Assembly: GCA_033239005.1 (NCBI GenBank)
Contig: BSQZ01000081.1
Span: 198,209 to 262,208, forward strand
Length of the DNA stretch: 64,000 bases
Source: Lamellibrachia satsuma
Lineage: Eukaryota > Annelida > Polychaeta > Sabellida > Siboglinidae
Direction: 5' to 3'
Position numbers and translations under genes: made by a program. Below the pieces are notes generated by a model. The model saw only the letters and a program-made list of their open reading frames with translations. It was not told the origin of the DNA and made no database searches. Of this stretch, positions 23,820 to 36,066 are shown in pieces (within the stretch, counting starts at the first letter, position 1; each line of letters starts with the position of its first letter).

Positions 23820-23995
23820 TGATGTTTAACGTATTATGCGTGCTTATCTATCCCTACCCCCATATTACGTTTTTCAGCTCATTGGTCATACTTCCAGACA
23901 CTTCCTGTCGAACAGGCAGCAATTGCCAAGTGCTAATCAACTAGATTTCAAATTGCTATTATATAAGGTCATCCAAAAATACTGTCTTGAAAATA
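23820..23995 (+). pseudogene. Second, inverted copy of the 20290-20450 segment
   Basis: Translates to YLSLPPYYV ... [26 protein letters not shown], matching the minus-strand frame at 20124-20549. The function is not recognised. Confidence 0.45.
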
Positions 23996-24059
23996 CTCAA
24001 GGGGGATGGGGAGTTATACCTGGCCCACGGACTACTCCTTTTTAGGATGATGCAAATGT

Positions 24060-24850
24060 TCTCGTGTTTTTGTTGTTTGGCGGAGTCTGGTGTTGGGGAT
24101 GGTCTCAATCAATGTGTTTTGTTGTTTGGCGGTGTCTGGTGTTGGGGATAGTCTCAATGAAGGTGTTTTGTTGTTTGCGGTGTCTGGTGTTGGGAATGGT
24201 CTCAATCAAAGTGTTTTGTTGTTTGGCGGTGTCTGGTGTTGGGGGAGGTCTCAATCAATGTGTTTTGTTGTTTGGCGGTGTCTGGTGTTGGGAATGGTCT
24301 CAATCAAAGTGTTTTGTTGTTTGGCGGTGTCTGGTGTTGGGGGTGGTCTCAATCAACGTGTTTTGTTGTTTGGCGGTGTCTGGTGTTGGGAATGGTCTCA
24401 ATCAAAGTGTTTTGTTGTTTGGCGGTGTCTGGTGTTGGGGGTGGTCTCAATCAACGTGTTTTGTTGTTTGGCGGTGTCTGGTGTTGGGAATGGTCTCAAT
24501 CAAAGTGTTTTGTTGTTTGGCGGTGTCTGGTGTTGGGAATGGTCTCAATCAAAGTGTTTTGTTGTTTGGCGGTGTCTGGTGTTGGGGATGGTCTCAATCA
24601 ACGTGTTTTGTTGTTTGGCGGTGTCTGGTGTTGGGGGTGGTCTCAATCAATGTGTTTTGTTGTTTGGCGGTATCTGGTGTTGGGGATGGTCTCAATCAAT
24701 GTGTTTTTTTTTTGTTTGGCGGTGTCTGGTGTTGGGGATGGTCTTAATCAATGTGTTTTATTGTTTGGCAGTGTCTGGTGTTGGGGATGGTCTCAATCAA
24801 TGTGTTTTGTTGTTTGGCGGTGTCTGGTGTTGGGGATGGTCTCAATCAAT
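24060..24850. repeat. Minisatellite, 49-bp unit, 16 copies
   Basis: Units of 'gtgttttgttgtttggcggt', 'gtctggtgttggggatggtc' and 'tcaatcaat'. Variants 'gggaatgg', 'gggggtgg' and 'ggggatgg' occur in runs. All three plus frames stay open because the unit lacks stops, which gives false proteins of 220-263 codons. Confidence 0.96.
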
Positions 24851-25680
24851 GCATACAATATTGTTATTAATATTATTATAAGTAACATTTATACATAAGA
24901 AGTAACATGATATTTCCGCTTACAAACTACACATGAAGCTCAAGAAGAAATATTAAAGCACTGTAGTATGTACTATTAATGGACTACAGTAATACAATAT
25001 TGTAATCCACACATTTATCAGTATGCCATATTTATGTACTGCATAGTACAACTCCTAATAAAGGTGGTATCAAATAGATCATAATTGTTCACTGAGCATA
25101 AAAAAATCGTCATTGGTTGCCTAACAAAACACACACTTAGAAACATGACGATTCTTGACAAAACATATCCATTTGGGATATAAGTCTCATATTAGCGCAC
25201 CCTTGCGAGGCCTCGTCACTCAGTAAGGAATGACAACATAACATTTCTCGCGTTAATTTGGCTTAATTTATTTCGATTTTTTTACCGAATTTTTCCGTTG
25301 CGCCGCTACATGATAGCATGGGTGACTAGTCTTGCCTCCCCCCGGCCTCCTTTGGGAGATCAAAAAAAACGTCGGTTAGGGCACACAGAATACTTTATCT
25401 AGAAAGCTGATTGTAGAGCTTCCGTTTCTCCGTTTCAAACATTACAAAAAAGTGCCAAATTCGTTTTTAAAAAATGTCATCCTGCTTCCTGTGGTATGTT
25501 TTCATTTAAGAAATAACGTTTATTTGATGAATGTGTAAATGCTGGCAGTGTGAATATGTTTAAAGAACTAAATTGACAAATATCTCATAGATGAATAATC
25601 GTTCGACTCTCGGCACATAAAAACAAAAAAGTCATGGGTTTCGGGTTATGCACCTAAGAAATAATAACGACTAACCGTGT
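24851..25680. other. No gene seen
   Basis: AT-rich sequence without recognisable features. Confidence 0.4.
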
Positions 25681-25689
25681 TTGCGTCCA

Positions 25690-25922
25690 AAACAGCACGG
25701 CCAACAGCATGGCCAACAGCATGGCCAACAGCATGGCCAACAGCAAGGCCAACAGCACGGCCAACAGCATGGTCAACAGCACGACCAATAGCACGGCCAA
25801 AAGCACGGCCAACAGCACGGCCAACAGCATGGCCAACAGCACGGCCAACAGCACGGCCAACAGCACGGCCAACAGCACGGCCAACAGCATGGCCAACAGC
25901 ACGGCCATCAGCATGGCCATAT
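25690..25922. repeat. Minisatellite, 12-bp unit, about 19 copies
   Basis: Repeats of 'agcacggccaac' and 'agcatggccaac'. The unit is a multiple of three and frames are open on both strands. Low-complexity repeat, not a gene. Confidence 0.96.
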
Positions 25923-26081
25923 CCCATGTATGTCGCGGCTCATGAAATTAAAATGATGTGTGTTCATCAAGATTTTCCTAGTAAACCACTGGCGAGTAGT
26001 TGCAAATAGTTATGCTTTAATATGTGCATAGGCCAAAAACCGTGACTTTGTTTCCCTTTAATGGCTCAGTTGTCCACTTAC

Positions 26082-26252
26082 CATCTGTTTTTTGTTTTGA
26101 AAAATCTACTTTATACTGATATTGTCCGCGAGATAGCACGACAGTCACAGTAATGTTGACTTCTTTCTGTCCACCGTGTGGCGCCACTATTTTTGCTACA
26201 CACCGTGTCCATGAATATAGCGTTTCACCTGAGCTATCACCGAATCCCTGCA
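26082..26252 (-). CDS. Possible coding exon of an unrecognised gene
   Basis: The minus-strand open stretch starts at ATG 26252 (context 'ccataatgcagg') and reads MQGFGDSSGETLYSWTRC to DFSKQKTDG. It ends at a perfect donor GTAAGT (26081-26076), so it could be a first coding exon of 57 codons. The composition is varied and not repeat-like, with alternating hydrophobic residues suggesting beta strands (VNITVTVVL, YQYKVDF). I do not recognise the family. No partner exon was found. If it is real, downstream exons lie further left. Confidence 0.3.
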
Positions 26253-26389
26253 TTATGGTAGTGCTCACTCACGCACAGACTGCAGCAGTCGTTGTTGTGA
26301 ATCACTAGGGTGGATTCATCCAGTAATTAAACTATTTGAAGACATGAAGTAATCGCATTTTATACTTATTGCTGAGCTAATATAACGCA

Positions 26390-26640
<251 letters not shown>

Positions 26641-26653
26641 ATATACAAATTTC

Positions 26654-26850
<197 letters not shown>

Positions 26851-26852
26851 GT

Positions 26853-27500
26853 CCCAGGACTTCCTCTCCTGTCTGCTCTGAGCATTCCTGCAGTTCTTCC
26901 CATGATGCTGACTTCTCTTCTGTTGTCCATCTATTCAATTGTTCTATCACCTTGATGTTAAACTCATCTCTTTGTTCCTCCTGTTTGAGTTGGTGCCATT
27001 TCACCTTCCTATTTCTTGGTATTCTTATTTCCCTGTGTCCTAGCACCAGTGTCATGTCAGCCACTAGTATCATGTGTTGTCTTGAGATGCTTTCACCTGG
27101 AATCACCTTGAGGTTAGCTCTTCTTAGCATGATATAGTTGTCTCATCCTGCACACTCTTGTAAGTGATGTAGTGGTCCTTCCGTTTCCTGAAGAACGTGT
27201 TCCCAGTGCCAAGTTGAAAGCCTGTGCGAAGTTTAGTGCACTCTCTCATTCCTCGTTTATGACACTACAGCTGAAACCTCCATGTAAACTCTCAAATCCG
27301 ATGTCGTCCTCTCCCACATGAGCATTCGGGTCTGCCCCAATGATAACTGTCTCTAAGATGTTCTCCAGCCAGTCCTTCTTGGTGATGATCCCAACGCCAT
27401 TCCGTTTGTTTGTCATCCCACCGTAGAACAGCTTGAAACCTCCTCCAATCTCTCTCGCATTGGCTCCCGACTACCTTGTCTCATGCACGCACGCTATCTC
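26853..27500 (-). pseudogene. RTE/BovB-type LINE endonuclease fragment
   Basis: The minus strand reads GANAREIGGGFKLFYGG, GVGIITKKDWLE (about 27390), GADPNAHVGEDDIGFE (about 27330), LGTGNTFFRKRKDHYITYKS (about 27200), then [14 protein letters not shown] sequence and [19 protein letters not shown] (about 27090). It continues [17 protein letters not shown] to about 26930. These are characteristic blocks of the apurinic endonuclease of RTE-clade LINEs, including the product of a truncated ORF with frameshifts. The reverse transcriptase is missing. The fragment stops at the compound microsatellite, and a tandem simple repeat next to a LINE end is common in this clade. Confidence 0.7.
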
Positions 27501-27689
27501 CTGCACTACAGTGTGTGCCCTTCGTCAGTAGCTGTTCTGTTCTTCCATCGGAGTTGTCCGTTGCACCTTCCTATATCGTCTATGTGTTTTTTTTAACTTC
27601 TTTGGCGGTCTTAACGTTCTCGCGTTCCATGATCCTGTTGCGCTGTTGTGTCTGTCACGGATGTTTGATGTTGTGGTTTCACCAGTAAT

Positions 27690-29010
27690 ATACAGTCATT
27701 CCTCTCCAGACAGTCATTCCTCTCCAGACAGTCATTCCTCTCCAGGTAGTCATTCCTCTCCAGACAGTCATTCCTCTCTAGACAGTCATTCCTCTCCAGA
27801 CAGTCATTCCTCTCCAGGTAGTCATTCCTCTCCAGGTAGTCATTCCTCTCCAGACAGTCATTCCTCTCCAGGTAGTCATTCCTCTCTAGACAGTCATTCC
27901 TCTCTAGACAGTCATTCCTCTCCAGGTAGTCATTCCTCTCTAGACAGTCATTCCTCTCCAGGTAGTCATTCCTCTCCAGACAGTCATTCCTCTCCAGGTA
28001 GTCATTCCTCTCCAGACAGTCATTCCTCTCTAGACAGTCATTCCTCTCCAGACAGTCATTCCTCTCCAGGTAGTCATTCCTCTCCAGGTAGTCATTCCTC
28101 TCCAGACAGTCATTCCTCTCTAGACAGTCATTCCTCTCCAGACAGTCATTCCTCTCCAGGTAGTCATTCCTCTCCAGACAGTCATTCCTCTCTAGACAGT
28201 CATTCCTCTCCAGACAGTCATTCCTCTCCAGGTAGTCATTCCTCTCCAGGTAGTCATTCCTCTCCAGACAGTCATTCCTCTCTAGACAGTCATTCCTCTC
28301 TAGACAGTCATTCCTCTCTAGACAGTCATTCCTCTCCAGACAGTCATTCCTCTCCAGGTAGTCATTCCTCTCCAGGTAGTCATTCCTCTCCAGACAGTCA
28401 TTCCTCTCTAGACAGTCATTCCTCTCCAGACAGTCATTCCTCTCCAGGTAGTCATTCCTCTCCAGGTAGTCATTCCTCTCCAGACAGTCATTCCTCTCTA
28501 GACAGTCATTCCTCTCCAGACAGTCATTCCTCTCCAGGTAGTCATTCCTCTCCAGGTAGTCATTCCTCTCCAGACAGTCATTCCTCTCTAGACAGTCATT
28601 CCTCTCCAGACAGTCATTCCTCTCCAGGTAGTCATTCCTCTCCAGGTAGTCATTCCTCTCCAGACAGTCATTCCTCTCCAGACAGTCATTCCTCTCCAGA
28701 CAGTCATTCCTCTCCAGACAGTCATTCCTCTCTAGACAGTCATTCCTCTCCAGACAGTCATTCCTCTCCAGGTAGTCATTCCTCTCCAGGTAGTCATTCC
28801 TCTCTAGACAGTCATTCCTCTCCAGGTAGTCATTCCTCTCTAGACAGTCATTCCTCTCCAGGTAGTCATTCCTCTCTAGACAGTCATTCCTCTCTAGACA
28901 GTCATTCCTCTCCAGGTAGTCATTCCTCTCTAGACAGTCATTCCTCTCCAGGTAGTCATTCCTCTCCAGGTAGTCATTCCTCTCCAGACAGTCATTCCTC
29001 TCCAGTCGGT
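27690..29010. repeat. Minisatellite, 18-bp unit, about 72 copies with higher-order pattern
   Basis: Unit 'cattcctctccagacagt' with three main variants: ccagacagt (A), ccaggtagt (B) and ctagacagt (C). In the middle of the array the order A-C-A-B-B recurs several times, giving a 90-bp higher-order repeat. The unit is 18 bp and lacks stops, so open frames of over 470 codons exist on both strands, encoding SHSSPD-like or LERNDY-like repeats. These look like artefacts because both strands are equally open. Confidence 0.95.
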
Positions 29011-29019
29011 AATCGTTCT

Positions 29020-29925
29020 CCAGGCGCCTCTCCAATCCTCACGGAAACGACCAGTACGAGGTGGACGAGGCTGGCGTGAGCCAGGGACATCAGCAGACTA
29101 CTAAATTCACTTTTCACTCCTTCCATTGTGAAAGGGACCATCTGATCATGACCCAGGTGGCGCTGCTGGCGTCTCGACCGTCGGCGTCTCATTCAGAGGC
29201 AAGGGCTTTGTTAGTCGAATAAAGCATTCTTATTTTGAACCGAATGTCAATCCTTTCTTTACCTGTGTCTACAATTAGCCTTCCCACAACTAATTTGAAG
29301 GAAACAACAGACATTGCATTTTGCCAAATGGCTGGGTCGTAACTAACGATGAGGTAGACACATTGTTGGCCCAGTTCGTTAGACAAACATTAATTAGAAC
29401 AGCGATATACGTACGAGTCATCGACCTTTCAGGGCCTATTATTTGTGGTTGTTGCCAGCACTACATACATAGCCCAGGTGCGCTGAATCTATTTATTCTT
29501 TTTTATGAATCAGTTACAGCAACTCGGAGACGTCTAGTCTCTTGAGAAAAGAAGAAGTTATCACTGCGTATTTATGTGTGATTGATTATAAATAGGACGA
29601 GGTGTCTCTTTATAGTCACAAGACGATCGATTTGGCCTAAAATCTGCCACAGTCAGCCGCAACAGGTCATCCGCTCAGTTCACACCGCGGCCTGGCACCT
29701 ATTCACGCGACGCTACATAACTTATTCGAAACAAAAATAGCAACCGTCGTCGCTGGACCAGCCATTTACCTCGATGTACTACCTAATTCATTCAGTTATT
29801 TCTGTCCAATCGCTTTGAAACACGGCTCTACACGTAGCGCGTGCACAAGCTGTTAAGTACAACTGTTTAAGGTCAGTCTGCCTGTATGTTTGACATTTTT
29901 ATGGCGATCTCGGCCGTAGCAAAAA
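29020..29925. other. No gene seen
   Basis: Mixed-composition sequence with short unrecognised frames (29189-29545). A TATA-like 'ttataaata' lies at about 29587, with no gene attached. Confidence 0.35.
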
Positions 29926-29934
29926 CACCACTTC

Positions 29935-30450
29935 GGCTTGTTTTCTTTATTACAGCTAAAGGTCGCAACGTGGACCTCAAACTTATAGTCGCAAGGTGGA
30001 TCACTGATTAAAGGTCACATTGTCGACTAGTCATTGAAGGTCTCAAGGTGGACCACTGATTCAGTGGCGTACTTTGGGAGAGGGCATTGAACCATGTCCC
30101 AAGATGGGCAACTGATTAATGGTCGCAATGTGGACGAATCATCTATACTACTAAGGTAGACCAATGATTAATGATCACAATGTGACGAATCATCTATAGT
30201 ATTAAGGTAGACCACTGGTTAATGGTCGCAGTGTGGACCACTAATCAATGGACTCAGGGTAGACTACTGATTACTGGTCGCAATGTGGACCACTAATCAA
30301 GGATCTCAGGGTAGACTATTGATTACTGATCGCAATGTGGACCACTAATCAATGGTCTCAAGGTAAATGACTGATTAATGGTCGCAATAAGGTGGGCCAC
30401 TAATCAATTGTCTTAAGGTAGACCACTGATTAATGGTCGCAATGTGGACC
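29935..30450. repeat. Degenerate minisatellite, about 26-bp units arranged as dimers
   Basis: Diverged units alternate 'gtggaccactaatcaatggt' and 'ggtagaccactgattaatgg', giving an approximately 50-bp dimer period. It is older and more diverged than neighbouring arrays. Confidence 0.8.
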
Positions 30451-30768
30451 ATATATTAATTATTAAGTATCACATAGTTGACCCTTTAAGATAACAAAAC
30501 GGGCATAATTCCGACAAAGATGCATGCCTCCTAAGCAAACCGCGTTTCTTTTATTTGTGGGTACCACTGTGGGATAACTTTAAGGCACACCTTGTTATTC
30601 TAGTAAGCGGAGTACACCGCTGTGGTCAGAGAACCAGACATGGGGCAATCAGCGGTGAAGGCAGACAGAGAAACAGAACCAGCAATTGTCGGCAGAGTAC
30701 GACAAGAGTGTTCACTAATTCCAGTGCTGTTCAACACAGCCAGTGTTAATGAATCATTAGAAGAACTC

Positions 30769-30980
30769 AAGGTTTGTTGACAATGGGTGAACACAACGAG
30801 GTTTGTTAACAATGGGTGAACACAACGAGGTTTGTTGACAATGGGTGAACACAACGAGGTTTGTTGACAATGGGTGAACACAACGAGGTTTGTTGACAAT
30901 GGGTGAACACAACGAGGTTTGTTGACAATGGGTGAACACAACGAGGTTTGTTGACAATGGGTGAACACAACGAGGTTTGC
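30769..30980. repeat. Minisatellite, 29-bp unit, 7 copies
   Basis: Almost identical units of 'gaggtttgttgacaatgggt' plus 'gaacacaac'. Minus frames across it are artefacts. Confidence 0.96.
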
Positions 30981-31659
30981 AGTTGATTAGACACTCGTAG
31001 CAAGTTCTGAAGTTTGGATGCTGATTTAACAAGATTGCCATCAAAAGCAAAACAGTCCAATGTCAAGTGGACAAGGAAACCATTGGTTTATCGGGTATCC
31101 AACGATTATCCATCTATGTGTAACCCACCCTATTATATTTGTCAATTTTGTTTTTAAACTCAGTGAAGATACAGTATTCTGTGGTCAAGCTTGTCTTGTT
31201 TACTCCGGTCAGTGTTTAGCCATGTCATAATTAACAACGTTTTATCAATGTTAGAAAACTAACGTAACTTGAACAGAGAAGAGGAATATTTTGGAATGAG
31301 ACAAATGTGGTAAAGATAACAATCAATGGAGATGGAGTATGTGTATGTTTTGAGATACAGGGACAAAAACGTGAACAAGTGAGTTTATATGCATGGGATG
31401 AACCATAGAGTAAGACGGTCGTTGTGATAGTGACGTCATTATATAAGGATAGCCGATAATAAAATGCTACGAACGAAACTACTGAACAAGAGGTTGAAGA
31501 AAACAGTAACAACACATAGTATGGTAGTACCCGATGCAGCAGAGACGTGGTCCTTAAGAAGGAGCATTGTCGAAGTATGGAAAGCTTTGTGCTGTGCGCA
31601 TGGAAGAGGTTGGAACGAACACGTTGGACAGAAAAGAATGAGCAGTGAGATATTATAGA

Positions 31660-32728
31660 CATCGTACAGGAAGAGACGACATGGTACGGGAAGAGACGAA
31701 ATGGTACGGGAAGAGACGAAATGGTACGGGAAGAGACGACATCGTACGGGAAGAGACAACATCGTACGGGAAGAGACGAAATGGTAGGGAAGAGACAACA
31801 TGGTACGGGAAGAGACGACATGGATCGGGAAGAGACGACATGGTGCGGGAAGAGACGACATCGTATGGGAAGAGACGACATCGTATGGGAAGAGACGACA
31901 TGGATCGGGTAGAGACGACATGGAACGGGAAGAGACGACATCGTATGGGAAGAGACGACATCGTATGGGAAGAGACGACATGGATCGGGTAGAGACGACA
32001 TCGTACGGAAAGAGACGACATCGTACGGAAAGAGACGACATGGTACGGGAAGAGACGACATGGGTCGGGAGGAGACGACATGGATCGGGAAGAGACGACA
32101 TCGTACGGGAAGAGATGACATGGTACGGGAAGAGACGACATGGACATTGTACGGGAAGAGACGACATCGTACGGGAAGAGACGACATGGGTCGGAAAGAG
32201 ACGACATGGATCGGGAAGAGACGACATCTTATGGAAAGAGACGACATCGTATGGGAAGAGACGACATGGATCGGGTAGAGACGACATCGTACGGGAAGAG
32301 ACGACATGGGTCGGGAAGAGACGACATGGATCGGGAAGAGACGACATCGTACGGGAAGAGACGACATGGTACGGGAAAAGACGACATGGATTGGGAAGAG
32401 ACGACATCGTACGGGAAGAGACGACATGGATCGGGAAGAGACGACATCATACGGGAAGAGACGACTTGGTACGGGAAGAGACGACATGGATCGGGAAGAG
32501 ACGACATCGTACGGGAAGAGACGACATGGTACGGGAAGAGACGACATGGATCGGGAAGAGAAGACATCGTACGGGAAAAGACGACATCGTATGAGAAGAG
32601 ACGACATGGATCGGGTAGAGACGATATGGATCGGGAAGAGACGACATCGTACGGGAAGAGACGACATCGTATGGGAAGAGACGACATGGGTCGGGAAGAG
32701 ACGACATCGTCGGGAAGAGACGACATGG
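31660..32728. repeat. Minisatellite, 20-bp unit, about 53 copies
   Basis: Unit 'acgggaagagacgacatggt' with the variable last positions 'atggtac', 'atcgtac', 'atggatc' and 'atgggtc'. The period is strictly 20 bp over long stretches. Many overlapping open frames on both strands are artefacts of the stop-free unit. Confidence 0.96.
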
Positions 32729-32739
32729 TGTAAAGTATA

Positions 32740-34880
32740 TGTCAGTTTGGCTTAATTAGTTTTTAATAAGTTTAATCGTTAATAGTTAAACCACCCAAGT
32801 GGATATTGACAAAATCCATATGGTGCCAAAGACGGTAATGGTTATACGCTTCAGTCCTCCCTTTAATGTTGACATTTGCTCAATTGTTCTGACCTCGGAG
32901 GTCAACGTAATTGGGGAACTGAGATGGAGCCCTGCATGGGAACCATGGATTTGGCCAAGCTCCAAGAGTTCAAAAGTTTAACGTGCAAACTGGGCAAGGA
33001 AGTGCTGGCTGATGTCATTGTCCAGTGGTTGAGACGGTGGGTGGATTTAACAAGTTGACCAATGGTAAAGCGTATTCAGTATTTAAGCAATCACAGCGCC
33101 TCTAGTGACAGCATCTGATTTTGGGAAACTGAGAGTATAAATACCCCGGAAGAGCGTTTCCAAGGGGCGGGCAGGACTATTTTTAATTCACACTGATGTG
33201 TGTAGTCATGCCGAATTTTAGGCATCAAAATTGTCAGCAAGGGTGGTCCTGGCGGGCTAAGAGTCTATATACATTTTAAGTAATGTTTACATTCACTACT
33301 TTTCGTTAGGGTTTACAGTGATATATATCTTGATGTACAAGGTTAAAATCGCTTCGAACCTGGAGAACAATGAGTTGACTACACGTCTGTGGTACTCTAT
33401 GTATTCAAACTCAGTTATAAATCTCGAACTGGCGAACGCAAAGAAGACTGACAACACATCTACATCTGTGAGAAATGCCTCCGGGACTACTTCGTGCGGC
33501 CTTGAAGATAAGAAGGGGGAGGCATATATCTTACAACGGTTCGGGAACAGAGAACACTGGTGGAGATTACCAAGAAGAGACAAACTTATTGTATAGACTG
33601 AGAGAGGGACGAACACATGTAAACATGAAATGGTAGGCAGAAAACCGGGCATCGTCGTCATCACCGCCATCACCCTCATCACTGTCGCCACCACCACTAT
33701 CATCGTCACGAAAACTCATCATCACCATCATCATTACTCTGTTATTACCGTCTTCACCATCATCACATTGGTCAGAGTCACGCCGTCATTACACTCATTA
33801 CCAGTGTAACAGCCATCCCTCTCATCACCGTTACGACTGTCATCATAACTATACCACAGCTTTTATGTATACCTAATTGTAGTAATGGGCAGTTTAGGAA
33901 GAAATCTCCCAAAACGTGTTATTTTATTACAGCACGTGTTGTAAACTAAGACCATCTTATTTTATTGCGGATATTTAAATTGCGCTGCTTTTGGAAACAT
34001 TTCACATAAGCGTATCATATAAGTGCCACGTTAGGCGACACATTCCCGTTATCAGCTGTACATGCAACGTTTACTGATATCAAATTATCAAGCACAAGAT
34101 CCATGATATTTCACAATCCACGGAAACAAATATGGCCGTAGAGAATGATACCCGTTGCGTGCGTGTTGAAATAAAAGGCGCTTCGGCTGTTCAAAATAGA
34201 ATAATATATCAACTGCTTTTATGTATTCTACGCCGTCCGTCGCATGCTACCCTTTCTGAACTGACGATAACGACCACAGACGGCCCGTTTACACATGTAT
34301 TCACGGTAGAACAGCATGGGAAGCGATGTTTATGATTTCGCGACACAGGCGACTAACCCTGCGACATTTGTTTTCTTGGATATTTTATTCCGCCATTTTC
34401 TTTCAGTTTAAACACATTGGTTCATATAAATGCTTGTTAAAAATGTGAATTTGACGAATCTGATTTTTCAGAAAAACTGACACACCCTCATCTCTACACC
34501 ATCGGTCGCCAAGCCAATTGACAGCTGCGTGTCTTGTTATGACATTGCCTGGCCCCAGTAGATTGTCATGTCATCAATTATTGTTAGGAGGGTGGACAAT
34601 CGACAAGACAGAACAAGTAATTTTATAGGTCCAAATCCTAACCCTAATTGTAGGCCTATGCCTAACCTAAACCTAACTCTAACCATACGCCGTTTAGTAC
34701 AACAACATGATTATAGGGAGGACAGCCAACAAGCTAGAACAGCCGTGTTTTAACATGAGAACTGCAGCACTTCCGCTCGGCAACCACTTATAGTAATTTT
34801 GTAAAGCTTGGCTTGGGAATTAACCCGGGAATTTGACATCCTGAGATTATACTCTAGAGCAAAATGTCTATTCTGATATA
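32740..34880. other. No gene recognised; short CAT-rich tract
   Basis: A loose 'catcatcac' tract lies at 33650-33850. A TATA-like 'tataaata' followed by 'ggggcggg' (33135-33170) could be a core promoter, but no exon can be attached. A CTAACC-rich stretch at 34635-34690 is too irregular to be telomeric repeat. Confidence 0.35.
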
Positions 34881-35040
34881 AGGGAAGGTTGGGACACGTG
34901 ATCATAGGGGAGCTTTGAGCCATCCCCTGTAACTTTGTTAATAACGATCAGTCGCTCCATCTGACGAGTTCTATAGATGCACGTCAGGCTACCTACGACG
35001 TCACGTCCTGCTACCCACGACGTCACGTCCTTTTGACTAA

Positions 35041-35074
35041 TGGCGGATTACAAAAGGCGGGCAAAATCACGACG
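35041..35074 (+). pseudogene. Possible first coding exon of the Tigger-type transposase
   Basis: ATG GCG GAT TAC begins an open stretch MADYKRRAKSRR, rich in basic residues, ending at a donor-like 'gtatgt' (from 35075). It precedes the helix-turn-helix exon at about 35670 in the same element, and a possible acceptor 'gtgcttacag' precedes that exon at 35669. The assignment rests on position and splice-like signals. Confidence 0.4.
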
Positions 35075-35669
35075 GTATGTGTTTTTATCTACAAAATATT
35101 TTTTTGTAAATCTAGCGTGTTTTGTTGTTTTTGTTCTCCATCTGCTATACGTAGTGCAATGTTATCAATACTAACATATTGCCAATAACGGATAATAGTT
35201 CTGTAAATGCCTGAAATCCATTTTGGCCCACGTCGCTGGACTACTTTTTAGTAAAACTCATGTTGCGGGTATAATTGTGATCAGGCACCCATGAGCACGG
35301 ATGCATGGGGTCCGATGAGCTGGCTCATGGGTCCCCACATTGACTGGCTCAGCATTCTTCCATATTTGTTTGTGTTCAATATGGCATTCTGAAATTGTCT
35401 GAGTAGTTATATATGATCCATTACGGTTAGTGTTTAGTTTAGAGCCAGTATGGGAGCGGTCGTTATTTATCACACTCAACTGTAAAATAATATTATTGGT
35501 AAACATTTATGCAGAAGAAATTTAAATATTTTGTGCACTGAAAACCTGAACCCACTTCTGATTACTTCCTCACACCTACCCTGGTTAATTATTTGAAGTC
35601 ATTTTGTATTATGGTTAACATTTAGTCATGGATAGAGTACTGGAGATTTATTTGTATCAGTGCTTACAG

Positions 35670-35865
35670 GTCACCGGCTTGACTACGATCATGCGGAATC
35701 GGCCAGAAATGAAGAGGGGTGTGTTCCCTGAAGAAAAGATGAAGGACGCCGTTCACGATATAATTGAAAATCAACGGTTCACTAGAAGCGTGGCGAAGGA
35801 CTTTGGTGTAACCCGATGTACACTTGGTCGTTATGTGAAAAACGCCATGAGGAGTGTACATGAGG
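35670..35865 (+). pseudogene. Tigger-type transposase, N-terminal psq-like helix-turn-helix
   Basis: Reads RGVFPEEKMKDAVHDIIENQ, then SVAKDFGVTRCTLGRYVK, a Pipsqueak-type helix-turn-helix found at the N-terminus of pogo/Tigger/Jerky-like transposases, where it binds the terminal repeats. The frame is then destroyed by the 13-bp minisatellite at 35852. The coding region continues past the 48-bp minisatellite at 37620. Confidence 0.75.
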
Positions 35866-35930
35866 AGTGTACACGAGGAGTGTACACGAGGAGTGTACAC
35901 GAGGAGTGTACATGAGGAGTGTACATACTG
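35852..35930. repeat. Minisatellite, 13-bp unit, 6 copies, inside transposase coding
   Basis: Unit 'gaggagtgtacac/t', directly after the codons for GRYVKNAM. The 13-bp period shifts the frame at each copy. Confidence 0.92.
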
Positions 35931-36066
35931 AAGACAGACGCTACAAGAAGTCGTTTGTTTCTAAACAGGCAGGTCTAGGTATACATTATATATTTATAGT
36001 TACTAAAGGCCAATAGTGGAAGATCATCGCAGAAGACAGAGGGAGATGGAGAAAGTTAACAGCGAA

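Noticed and set aside
24064..24898. Three parallel frames of 220-263 codons rich in Cys/Trp/Val that look membrane-like
   Set aside because: All three plus frames of the 49-bp minisatellite stay open because the unit has no stop.
27611..29079. Open frames of over 470 codons on both strands (LERNDY and SHSSPD repeats)
   Set aside because: They arise from a stop-free 18-bp repeat. Both strands are equally open and there are no unique flanking domains.
31231..32755. Large overlapping frames (MSSLPVRCRLFP-type on minus, GRDDMVREETT-type on plus)
   Set aside because: Shadows of the 20-bp minisatellite. Several frames are open at once, which no real gene would show.
33130..33180. TATA box plus GC box as a promoter
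   Set aside because: The motif is short and isolated, with no exon, CpG island or conserved start downstream.
34630..34690. Telomere-like CTAACCC repeats
   Set aside because: The period is irregular and the tract is only about 60 bp long. It is not an interstitial telomere array of meaningful length.
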